Shown: positions 54,684 to 63,645 of the stretch, in pieces
How positions within the stretch are numbered: position 1 is the first letter of the stretch
Layout: the number at the start of each line of letters is the position of its first letter
Source: Ascoidea asiatica
Taxonomy: Eukaryota; Ascomycota; Saccharomycetes; Ascoideales; Ascoideaceae
DNA length: 64,000 nt
Direction of reading: 5' to 3'
Assembly: GCA_001600695.1 (NCBI GenBank)
Contig: BCKQ01000004.1
Location: 1,121,677-1,185,676, forward strand
Notes under the pieces: model-generated
Seen by the model: the letters and a program-made list of their open reading frames with translations, nothing else
Told to the model about the DNA's origin: nothing
Databases searched by the model: none
Made by a program: the position numbers and the translations under genes

Positions 54684-57101
54684 CTAAACTTGTTTACCAT
54701 TAAATTTTAATTTCCATTCTTCAATTTTTGCACTATCAATACGTTTAAATAAATATTGAGCTTTATTAATACAATGTCCAGGTAAAATAATTTCTGGATT
54801 AATTTCATCTGGAATATATAATTCTGGTACATTTAAAATTTCATAAATAATTTTTGAAGTTTCTGGTATAAATGGTGAAAAAATTGAACTTGAAATATAT
54901 ATAAGATTTAATGCCATTGAAACAACACAATTTGATTTTTCTAAATTATTTTTAAATAATGAATTATCTAATTTATTTTCTTGTATAAATATATTACATT
55001 TTGTTGAAAATTGCATTGCAATTTCTAAACCTTTTTTAATATTAACATTATTCATATTTTCATTATAATTTTTTAAAATTAAATTAAATTCATTTAAATT
55101 TTCTTTAAAATTTTTTAAATTTTTAATATAATTATAATTTGGTACAACACCATTATAATTTTTATTAACAAATTTTATAACTCTATTAACAAAATTACCA
55201 AAATTTGCTAATAATTCATTATTATTTCTTGCAACAAAATCAGACCAAGAAAATTGAGAATCTGCAGATTCTGGTCTAATTGAAATTAAATAATACCTCC
55301 AAACTGATGATGATAAACCAATATCTTTTGCATTATTACCAAATACACCAATTCTATCAGATTTTGAAAATTTTCCACCTTCATATTGTAAATATTCTGT
55401 ACAATTTAAATGATATAACATTGTCCATGGATCTTTTGTACCAATTTCACTTGCTGGAAAAATAATTGTATGAAATGAAACATTATCTTTACCCATAAAT
55501 TGATATAATTTAACATTATTTTTTGGAGTTTTCCACCATTGTTCCCAATCATCAGTATAATTTGCAGTTATAGAAATATAACCAATAGTTGCATCAAACC
55601 AAACATATAAAACTTTATTTTCAAAACCTTTTAAAGGTACTGGAGTACCCCAAACTAAATCTCTAGTAATTGAAAATTCTCTTAAACCTTCTTTTAACCA
55701 AGAATTTGCAATAGTTTTTGAATTTTTTGTCCATTTACCAATTTTACTTTGTTTATTAATAAATTCTTCAACATTTGGTTGTAAAATATCTAATTTTAAA
55801 TAAATATGAGTTGTATTTCTTAATTCTGGAGTACCATTATCTAATTGACATTTTGGATTAATTAATTCTTCTGGAGATAATAATTTACCACATTTATCAC
55901 ATTGATCACCTCTTGCATTATCAGCATTACAATATGGACAAATACCTTGAACATATCTATCAGCTAAGAATTTATTATGAATTGGACAAAATAATTGTTT
56001 TATAGTTTTTTGTTGAAGATAATTATTTTTATATAATTTTAAAAAAATATCTTGAGAAATTAAAGTTTGTTTTTCAGTTGTTGTTCTACCAAAAAAATCA
56101 AAATCAATATTAAACCATTTATAAATATCTTTATGAATTTTATGATATTTATCACATAATTCTTTTGGAGTACAATTTTCTTTAATTGCTCTAGTTTCAG
56201 TAGCAGTACCATATTCATCAGTACCACCAATAAATAAAACATTATAATTTTTTAATTTTGCAAAACGTGAAAATACATCTGCAGATAATACAGAACCAAC
56301 AATATTACCAAGATGTGGAACATTATTAACATAAGGTAAAGCAGAAGTTATTAAAATATTTTTTTTATTTAAATCTGGTAAAATTTTTTTATTTTTATTA
56401 ATTGAATAAAAAGTTGAATTAATATTAATATTTGAAAGTTTTCTAATATTTGTATTTCTTAATGGTTTAAATTGAATTTTTAAATTATTTAAAATTTCTT
56501 TTGAATTATTTAAAAAAATTTGAATATTTTTATTTGAATTAATTAAAATTTCATTAAAATTATTAAACCAAATTAATAAATTATTATTTTTAAAAATTTC
56601 ATTATTTCTATTGTTATTATTAATGATTGTAAATAATGAAGAATATAAAATAATTTGTTCAATTGAATTAATATTAATTGGGAAATTTATTTCAAAATTA
56701 TTATATTTTTTAATAAATTCATTATCTTTATCATTATCATTATTATTTTCATTAATTTTTTTAATTAAATTAAATAAAATATCTTCTTCAAATTTTAAAC
56801 ATGAATTATTTTTTTTTAATAAAATTTTTGAATTATTTAAGATTGAAAATAAATAAAATAAAATTGTATTTGAATCAAATAAACTAAAAGAATTATTATT
56901 TAAATTAATTAAATTTAAACGTGAATTGATAGTTGATTCAATTGAATCTGAATCATTGTTATTATTATTATTGTCAATTAACTTTAGATTTAATTTCTTT
57001 TTGGAATTGAAGATTAAATTGAATAAATTAATCTTTAAGTAATCTGAAAGTACTAAAGGTGATGAAATTTTAGGTAAAGTGATAGAAAATGAAGAAGACA
57101 T
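54684..57101 (-). CDS. MES1: Cytosolic methionyl-tRNA synthetase
   Basis: An 805-residue class I aminoacyl-tRNA synthetase charging tRNA-Met. The N-terminal 230 residues, Asn-rich and hydrophobic, correspond to the GST-like domain that in yeast docks on Arc1. The catalytic domain has ALPYVNNVPHLGNIVGS with the HIGH-type motif at 263-266 (HLGN), and GGKFSKSDRIGVFG with the KMSKS-type motif at 577-581 (KFSKS). A zinc-binding insert lies between them with CPIHNKFL and CPYCNADNARGDQCDKCG. WFDATIGYISITANY and FMGKDNVSFH are also typical. An anticodon-binding helical domain follows. Yeast Mes1 has 751 residues; the excess is mainly N-terminal. Confidence 0.96.
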   Translation of the reverse strand: MSSSFSITLPKISSPLVLSDYLKINLFNLIFNSKKKLNLKLIDNNNNNNDSDSIESTINSRLNLINLNNNSFSLFDSNTILFYLFSILNNSKILLKKNNSCLKFEEDILFNLIKKINENNNDNDKDNEFIKKYNNFEINFPININSIEQIILYSSLFTIINNNNRNNEIFKNNNLLIWFNNFNEILINSNKNIQIFLNNSKEILNNLKIQFKPLRNTNIRKLSNININSTFYSINKNKKILPDLNKKNILITSALPYVNNVPHLGNIVGSVLSADVFSRFAKLKNYNVLFIGGTDEYGTATETRAIKENCTPKELCDKYHKIHKDIYKWFNIDFDFFGRTTTEKQTLISQDIFLKLYKNNYLQQKTIKQLFCPIHNKFLADRYVQGICPYCNADNARGDQCDKCGKLLSPEELINPKCQLDNGTPELRNTTHIYLKLDILQPNVEEFINKQSKIGKWTKNSKTIANSWLKEGLREFSITRDLVWGTPVPLKGFENKVLYVWFDATIGYISITANYTDDWEQWWKTPKNNVKLYQFMGKDNVSFHTIIFPASEIGTKDPWTMLYHLNCTEYLQYEGGKFSKSDRIGVFGNNAKDIGLSSSVWRYYLISIRPESADSQFSWSDFVARNNNELLANFGNFVNRVIKFVNKNYNGVVPNYNYIKNLKNFKENLNEFNLILKNYNENMNNVNIKKGLEIAMQFSTKCNIFIQENKLDNSLFKNNLEKSNCVVSMALNLIYISSSIFSPFIPETSKIIYEILNVPELYIPDEINPEIILPGHCINKAQYLFKRIDSAKIEEWKLKFNGKQV

Positions 57102-57935
57102 TATTGATGAATAGTAATTCTAATGAAAAAAAAAAAGAATATAAGAATCTAAATATCTAAATAAATGATGATTTTATGAAATTGAATAGTGAAATCTTTT
57201 CAAGTTTTTTCAAATCTTTTTAAATCTTTCACTTCTGATGAATTGGAGAATTGTTTCTTTTAAATTGTTATTTAATTCTTTATTGTCGATTGATAAATTA
57301 GTCACAGTGAAAACGAAAAGAAATTTACAAAAGTTTCACAGAAGTCACATGACTGAAAAGTAAAAGTACCTCAAATATGGTCTCATTAAAGAAGGCCCAA
57401 ATAACTGGACTCAAAAACAAATTCCAAGAAACTGGTCTCTAATAAGGGCTTCCACAAATCTGGTCTCATTTAAAAGTACCTTTAATCTGGCTTCAACTAC
57501 ATCACATGCTTTGCCGCGGGACTGATCCCAGCTCCCTCGGCCTCCCGGTTTTTGAACAGATTTTGTTTATTTGTTTATTTCTTTGTTTATTCATTTTATT
57601 GTTCTTTTTGATGTTAATTCAATTTGAAGTGAAATGAATTTGAGAAATGATTAATGATTGAGAAATATGAATCAGTCTTCATTTTATTTCATTGATTCAA
57701 TTAAAGATGTATAACTCCAGTCAATGACAAGTTAAGTTACTTTATCATGATTCATTTCATTTCCTAAACGGATAAGAATTCCCAAAAGGCAAGATTCAGT
57801 TTTATTTCTAAAATATTAGATAAAGAATTACTGATTTAATATTTTAAATATAAATAGAATGAAAAAGTATCTTTATTTATATTGTCATATTAACTAGATA
57901 ATATCCAGTATTGTTATTATATTCTTTGATAAATC
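57102..57935. other. Divergent promoter region, MES1 / amino-acid permease
   Basis: Contains repeated words at 57362-57490: TAAAAGTACC twice and TGGTCTCATT twice, plus CTGGACTC and CTGGTCTCT between them. A short GC patch (about 57508-57550) with GCCGCGGGAC follows. No ORF. Confidence 0.6.
57362..57490. repeat. Shuffled direct repeats in the MES1/permease promoter
   Basis: TGGTCTCATT at 57378-57387 and 57461-57470, TAAAAGTACC at 57361-57370 and 57471-57480, with variant copies CTGGACTC and CTGGTCTCT between. Confidence 0.75.
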
Positions 57936-59735
57936 ATGCTTGAAAATAATACTACTTTGAAAAAGAATTATAATAATATTGATGAATCTTCATCTTTATT
58001 ATCAAATTCGAACTTGGGTTCTTCAACTTATCTGAATCAAAATAACAATAGTAGTAATGATAATCAATATAATCCATTATTGGAAATAGATGATGATGAT
58101 CTAATAGATTTAAATATAAATTCTCCAATATTACCAACTTCTGGTAAAACTTCTTTAATTCCATTAGAAGAATCTCCTCATGGTAGAAATTTAGGAACTT
58201 ATTCAACAATAATCTTATTTATTTCAAGAATGATAGGTTCTGGAATTTTTGCAACTCCAGCTTTAGTATTTAAAGAAATGAATAATAATATAATTTTATT
58301 TTTCTTAATTTATTTTATTGGTTCTTTAATTTCATATTCTGGTTTATCTATTTATTTAGAATTAGGTTCACTAATACCAAGATCTGGTTCAACAAAAATT
58401 TTCTTAGAATTTATTTTTCCAATTCCAAAATTCTTAGTTTCTATAATTTTTGGAATTTTTACAATTTTATTTAATTTTTCTTCAACTAATGCAATTGTTT
58501 TTGCAAAATATTTTTTATTTTCTTTTCATTCTTCAATTGATAATGAAAATATTAATAATATTAATACTTTTAATACTACTTACAATAATGATGACTTTCA
58601 AGTTAAATTATTTTCAATATCTTTAATAATTTTTGCATTTTTAATTCATTCATATTCAAGAAATTTTGGTATATTTATTCAAAATTTAATTGGAACTTTT
58701 AAAATTTTAATTTTATTTATTTTAATTTTAATTAATTTATATGTTTTAATTTTACCAACATATTTAACAAATATTAAAAAAATTCCAATAAATTTAAATT
58801 TAAATTTAAAAAATTTTAAAAATGATTTAATTTCAATAAAACCTTCAATTTATGCTTCTGCATTTTTAAAAGCAATTTATTCTTTTGGTGGTTGGACAAC
58901 TGCACATTGTGTACAAAATGAAATTAAAAATCCAATAAAAACTTTAAAATTTTCTGCAAATTTTTCATTTTTTTTAATTTTTTTAATTTATATGATTATG
59001 AATTTAACTTATATTAAAATTATACCAATTAAAGATTTTTTAAAAAATGATGAATTAATTGGTGCAATTTTATTTAAAAAATTATTTGGAGAATTAATTG
59101 GTAAAAAAATTTTATCATTAATAATTTCATTATCTGCTGCAAGTAATGTTTTAGTTGTAATTTTTTCAGATTCAAGATTAATTCAAGAAATTTCAAGAGA
59201 AGGTTTTTTACCATTTAATTTAAATAAAATTTTAAGTTTAAATTTAAAACCATTTAATACTCCAATTTTTTCAATTTTTTCAAATTCTTTAATTTCAATT
59301 ATAATTATATTATTACCAAATGGTAAAAAAAATTTATATAATTTTTTAATTTCTATGCAAATTTATCCAAATCAATTATTTCATGCAATTTTATGTATTG
59401 GAGTTTATAAAATTAGAAATAAATTTCCAAAAATTATTGCACCATTAAGAACATTTCATTTTATGATTATATTTTGTTTTTTATCATCTTCATATATTGT
59501 TTTAGCACCAATTATTGATTTTTTTATAAGTAATAATAATAATGGTAATATTAATGGTAATGGTAATGGATCTTATGCTATTGGTGGATTATTAACTTTA
59601 ACAATTGGATTAATATATTGGATAATTTATATTAAAATTTTACCATTTTTTGGAAATTATAAAATTAAAAGAAAAATTGAAATTTTAGATGATGGTTTGA
59701 AGATTAAGAAATGGTATAAAGTTTATAATTACTGA
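57936..59735 (+). CDS. Amino-acid permease of the Mup1/Mup3 (LAT-like) group
   Basis: A 599-residue APC-superfamily transporter. After a hydrophilic N-terminal tail (about 80 residues, with Asn and Ser runs), HGRNLGTYSTIILFISRMIGSGIFATPALVF (partly quoted) gives the first helix with the GSGIFATP substrate-binding turn. LELGSLIPRSGSTKIFLE, AIYSFGGWTTAHCVQNEIKNPIKTLK and SAASNVLVVIFSDSRLIQEISREGFLPF are family marks. Mup1 and Mup3 import methionine and cysteine in S. cerevisiae; the GRxLGxxSTxxLFxSR start here is closest to Mup3, but specificity is not visible. It is divergent from MES1, the methionyl-tRNA synthetase; that pairing is suggestive if the substrate is methionine, but may be chance. 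Confidence 0.85.
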   Translation: MLENNTTLKKNYNNIDESSSLLSNSNLGSSTYLNQNNNSSNDNQYNPLLEIDDDDLIDLNINSPILPTSGKTSLIPLEESPHGRNLGTYSTIILFISRMIGSGIFATPALVFKEMNNNIILFFLIYFIGSLISYSGLSIYLELGSLIPRSGSTKIFLEFIFPIPKFLVSIIFGIFTILFNFSSTNAIVFAKYFLFSFHSSIDNENINNINTFNTTYNNDDFQVKLFSISLIIFAFLIHSYSRNFGIFIQNLIGTFKILILFILILINLYVLILPTYLTNIKKIPINLNLNLKNFKNDLISIKPSIYASAFLKAIYSFGGWTTAHCVQNEIKNPIKTLKFSANFSFFLIFLIYMIMNLTYIKIIPIKDFLKNDELIGAILFKKLFGELIGKKILSLIISLSAASNVLVVIFSDSRLIQEISREGFLPFNLNKILSLNLKPFNTPIFSIFSNSLISIIIILLPNGKKNLYNFLISMQIYPNQLFHAILCIGVYKIRNKFPKIIAPLRTFHFMIIFCFLSSSYIVLAPIIDFFISNNNNGNINGNGNGSYAIGGLLTLTIGLIYWIIYIKILPFFGNYKIKRKIEILDDGLKIKKWYKVYNY

Positions 59736-60187
59736 ATTAATATAATTTGATTTGATATTATTACTTCTTTTTTATATAAAGTTATATCATTCAATGAATA
59801 AGTTTTTCTCAGTAAAGTCTCTTTTTTTGATCTCACTTCTTTTGATTTCCGACAGTGGTGATTTGATATCAAATATTAATAAACATGATTAATCAATTAA
59901 ACACTTCTTGTTTATTGATTATTGATTATTTGAATTTCTCCACTCTTTTTACTCTTTTTCTTCGTTTCTTTTCAATTTCCATTTTAAAACGGGTTGTTTT
60001 TATATTTTTTCATAATTTTGATTAAACACGCATTAAAAAAAAGAATAAACACAGATTTAATTTGGTTAATTGTGTTAATATATTTGAATAGACTAAAATT
60101 TTTATTAGAGATTGTTTTATTAATCTTTTAATGCTTCCATGAATTGTGTGTTTTGATTGATAGTTAGTTGTGAAGAAATATTTCAAA
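59736..60187. other. Spacer permease / RNase H1
   Basis: AT-rich, no ORF, no repeat of note. It supplies the 3' flank of the permease and the promoter of the RNase H1 gene. Confidence 0.6.
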
Positions 60188-61245
60188 ATGGGGTTTCCAA
60201 TAAGAAGAGAAAACAGATTTTATGCAGTTGCAGTTGGTGAGTATATTTCTTTCAGTTATTTAATTTACTTAGGTTATATTCAATTTATTGAATTAATGGT
60301 TATGATTATGATTATACTAATATAATAATTTATATTACATTAATTAATACTATATAATAGTTTATATTCATAGTTATATTAAACTAAACTAATTAATATA
60401 TTAAGTGAGTAAATATATATATATTTAATATAATAGTTTATATTCATAGTTATACTAAACTAAATTAACTTAACTAATATAATAATCTATATTAGACTAA
60501 TTAATTAATATTATATATTAGTTTATATTCATAATTATACTAAATTAAACTAACTAATATAATAATTTATATTATAGGACGAGTACCAGGAATTTATCTT
60601 GAAAATAAATCATGTCAAGAGCAAGTTCTTCATTTCAGTTATGGAAAATTCAAAAGATTTGATACAATTGATGAAGCAAGAGATTTTATTGAGAGATATT
60701 CAAATGAAACTCCATTGAATTTGTATTATGATTATATATTTGAATCTAAATTAGAATTCATTTACACAGCTGGATCTGCAACTAATAATGGTACAATATT
60801 TGCCAAAGCTGGATTTGGAGTTTATTTTGGTCCAAATGACTCAAGAAATTGTTATAGTAGACTTCAAGGACTTCAAACAAGTCAAAGAGCTGAATTATCT
60901 GGAGTTCTTCAAGCAACAAGAATAATTTTAAGAAAATTAATTAATTTAAATTATAATGAAAAAATTTATCATTATAATATTATTATGGATAGTTTATATA
61001 CTTTTAATTGTTTAGAAAATTGGTGGAAAATTTGGAATAATCGTAATTGGATAAATGCAAATGGTAATCCTGTAAGTAATCAAGATTTAATTAAAGCTGC
61101 TTTATCAAATATTAAAAATATTAATAAAATTTATTTTAAAAATGGTCTTCCACATCTTGGTTTACAACATATCAGAGGTCATCAAGGTAATCAAGGTAAT
61201 GAAATGGCTGATAAATTTGCAAGAAGAGCAATTGGCTTAGAGTAA
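60188..61245 (+). CDS. RNH1: RNase H1 homologue with one intron and a lost catalytic Asp
   Basis: Two exons, 60188-60236 and 60578-61245, give 238 residues. RNase H1 cuts the RNA strand of RNA:DNA hybrids. The N-terminal hybrid-binding domain is recognisable (FYAVAVGRVPGIY..., CQEQVLHF, KFKRFDTIDEARDFI), but the Trp expected before the conserved Cys is Asn26 (LENKSC for the usual TWNEC). In the RNase H domain, YTAGSATNNG has Ala81 where all active enzymes have the first catalytic Asp (YTDGS). The other acidic residues are in place: Glu122 (QRAELSG), Asp154 (IMDSLY) and Asp228 (NEMADKFARRA), as is His218 (RGHQGN). The gene is otherwise well preserved with no stop or frameshift. Without splicing the frame would start late and lack the hybrid-binding domain. 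Confidence 0.9.
60237..60577 (+). other. Spliceosomal intron of the RNase H1 gene
   Basis: 341 bases. Begins GTGAGT, ends TTATAG, with a branch-like AACTAAC at 60548-60554, 23 bases before the acceptor. Splicing joins a split Gly codon and restores the GRVPGIY motif, which fixes both borders. It contains three diverged copies of TAGTTTATATTCATAGTTATA starting at 60358, 60434 and 60519. Confidence 0.9.
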
Positions 61246-62154
61246 TTTATTACTATAATAACTTGACTTCCACCTATTGTAAAATTAAATTTTTATTATA
61301 TCATATTTGAAATATTCATTCTATTTCAAACATATAAAATTTAGTAGTTAAGAATGAATGTCTTTTTTTTTTTTAAAGAAATATCATTATATAAAAGTGA
61401 GTGAAGTGATAGAATGATCTGATAATCACACTCATTAATATTATTTTATGTTAATTTGGCGTGCATAGTTGGTAGCGCGTCTGCTTAGCGTGGAGAAGGT
61501 CTCCGGTTCGACTTCGGACTCGTCCAGTTTTTTTTTGTTTTTTTTTGTTTTTTTTTGTTTTTTTTATTGTTTTCTTAGTGAAATGTTTTTTTGGGGCTGA
61601 CAGACTTTATTACGTAATTGGTGTTTGCGTCATCAGGGTCCAGTCATTTGACTAAGTCACTTTTTAAGTTTGGCTTTGATATAAGACAAAAGCGGGAATG
61701 CCGAGGAATTAGCAGTAATAAGGTTTAAAAATTTATTTTATTTTTATATGAGAGAAGCAAAAAATACTCATTATATTTTCATATTTTTACATTTCATTGT
61801 TATAATCTAGCAATCAATGAATTTTGAATGAGTTTAGTTACTGAATGTAGCAATGTAATATCAAAACTTCAAAGATTTATTTTCATTTTATTTTTTATAA
61901 TCATATTATTGGCTTACTTTAAGCAATCTAATAGATCTACATTGCTACTTCAAATATAAAAATAAAAAATAAATTTAAAGAACGTAATTGGAAAAAAAAA
62001 TAAATAAAGATGTGTAACTCTTCCTTTTTTTCAAATTTGATTTGTTTTTTCTTTAATTGATTATATAGTAGTTATACTTTGCTCATTAGTATTAAACTAC
62101 TATACGATTATTTTCATTAATTTATTTACATTATTAAAATTTTACAATATTAAA
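61246..62154. other. Gap RNase H1 / J protein with tRNA-Ala-like locus
   Basis: Besides the tRNA-like sequence and its T-rich terminator (three TTTTTTTTG units at about 61527-61563), it is AT-rich and without ORFs. Confidence 0.6.
61457..61526 (+). tRNA. tRNA-Ala-like (anticodon AGC), degenerate; probable pseudogene
   Basis: Matches yeast tRNA-Ala(AGC) in AGTTGGTAGCGCG, the anticodon loop TTAGC (AGC at 61487-61489), GTCTCCGGTTCGA and the 3' end CTCGTCC. Defects: about three bases are missing between the acceptor and the D loop (the usual TGGCGTAG is CATAG), the first acceptor pair is T:C, the anticodon stem has a G:G mismatch (61483/61493), and the total is 70 rather than 73 bases. The B box is still good and a T run follows, so it may be transcribed but is unlikely to fold normally. 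Confidence 0.7.
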
Positions 62155-63645
62155 ATGTCTCAAATTTCAAATGAAGAATTATATTCAATCTTAGAATTAC
62201 CAAATGGTACTACAGATATATCATTAATTAAAAAACATCATAAAAAAGTTATTTTAAAACTACATCCAGATAAATCAAAATCTGAAAATGATACATTATT
62301 TAAGAAATATTATCCTGCATATCAAGAACTGATAAATTCTTTATCTAATTTAAATAGTACATCAACAACGTCATCACCATCATCACCATTCTGTTCTTCT
62401 TCTTCGTCATCTAATTCAAACTTTTCAGATTATTTTAATTCTAGTGAATCTTATACTTATAATTATAGTTATAATTATAACCATTCCAGGAGTAATTTAT
62501 TCTTCTCTTCGAATTTTTCAAATTTTCATGATACTTCTTACAATACTTATTTTGATACCCGAAATAGTACTTCTTATAATGATTATGATGATGATAATTG
62601 TTCTGAGACTTCTGATAATTTCAATGAATCCAATTGTTCTAATTACTTTTATGATTCTAAAGATTCTGAAGATATAAACGACTCTCAAAATGAGATTAAG
62701 TATGATATAAAATCTTCAAATAGAACTATAAATCTTCAGGAAATATTAACTAAATATGTTAAGGATTTAAAATTACCTTTTTATTTTATAAAAAATGAGA
62801 ATTTAAATTTATTAAATGAAAATTATAAAAATAATGGTAATATTCTTCATTTTAATCAAGGTATCTCAATTGAAGAAATATTTAATAGAAATCGAATAAA
62901 AATTAAAAATAATATTGAAGAAATTGAAAAAATTGAATTAAATGTTGATGAGTTTTCTATTTTTAATGCACTTAATGTTTTATCATATATTAAACTTGAT
63001 TATAAACAAAAATTTAGTAATAATAATAATAATGATAATAATACTAATAAAGTATATGATCATGGACTTTTAAATTTCCATTTAAAGAAATTTTCTGTTT
63101 TTGTTTTGGATATTACTTCAAATTCAATATCTAATCAAGGAAATTGTAATAATATCGAGAATCTTAATGTTATGGATGATACTAAATTTCCTAGACTTAA
63201 TTCAAATTCAAACTCAGTTAAAAATCATTCAGATAAATCTTCTTTACATATTTCTATAGAAACCAGTTCAATTTGTGATATTTATAAAAAATCTTTTATT
63301 ATTAGGTCAGATTTATTACATAAAAAATTATTTGAAGAATTAGAAGATAAAAATGATATAAAATCAACAATTTTATCAAATGATATTATATTACCTAGTT
63401 TTTTAGTTCAAAAAAATATTTCAATGATAGGTGGATATCTTAAAACTACTCATAGTATTAAATTGGATTGTGTTGATAGATTATATATTATGAGTTCTAT
63501 GAAATATTGGGATTTGAAAAGACCATTCAATGAAATCTTTGATAAAAAATCATATCAAAATTATATTGATAATAATAAAGAGTTTCATGATAATCTAAAA
63601 GAAAACGAAAAAGGATTATTTATTATTGATTTTTTTTATTCATGA
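62155..63645 (+). CDS. J-domain protein of unknown role
   Basis: A 496-residue protein with an N-terminal J domain (about 6-66): YSILELPNGTTDISLIKKHHKKVILKLHPDKS, where His37-Pro38-Asp39 is the HPD triad that stimulates Hsp70 ATPase. It is followed by a Ser/Thr/Pro-rich stretch, then Tyr/Asn/Asp-rich low complexity to about residue 180. The ordered C-terminal half (about 185-496) I do not recognise; it ends IMSSMKYWDLKRPFNEIFD...GLFIIDFFYS. There is no zinc-finger CSL motif (Dph4/Jjj3), no Gly/Phe region, no Cys-rich DnaJ repeats and no evident membrane segment, so it is not a standard type I or II J protein. An Hsp70 co-chaperone is the safe reading; its client or site is unknown. Confidence 0.8.
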   Translation: MSQISNEELYSILELPNGTTDISLIKKHHKKVILKLHPDKSKSENDTLFKKYYPAYQELINSLSNLNSTSTTSSPSSPFCSSSSSSNSNFSDYFNSSESYTYNYSYNYNHSRSNLFFSSNFSNFHDTSYNTYFDTRNSTSYNDYDDDNCSETSDNFNESNCSNYFYDSKDSEDINDSQNEIKYDIKSSNRTINLQEILTKYVKDLKLPFYFIKNENLNLLNENYKNNGNILHFNQGISIEEIFNRNRIKIKNNIEEIEKIELNVDEFSIFNALNVLSYIKLDYKQKFSNNNNNDNNTNKVYDHGLLNFHLKKFSVFVLDITSNSISNQGNCNNIENLNVMDDTKFPRLNSNSNSVKNHSDKSSLHISIETSSICDIYKKSFIIRSDLLHKKLFEELEDKNDIKSTILSNDIILPSFLVQKNISMIGGYLKTTHSIKLDCVDRLYIMSSMKYWDLKRPFNEIFDKKSYQNYIDNNKEFHDNLKENEKGLFIIDFFYS

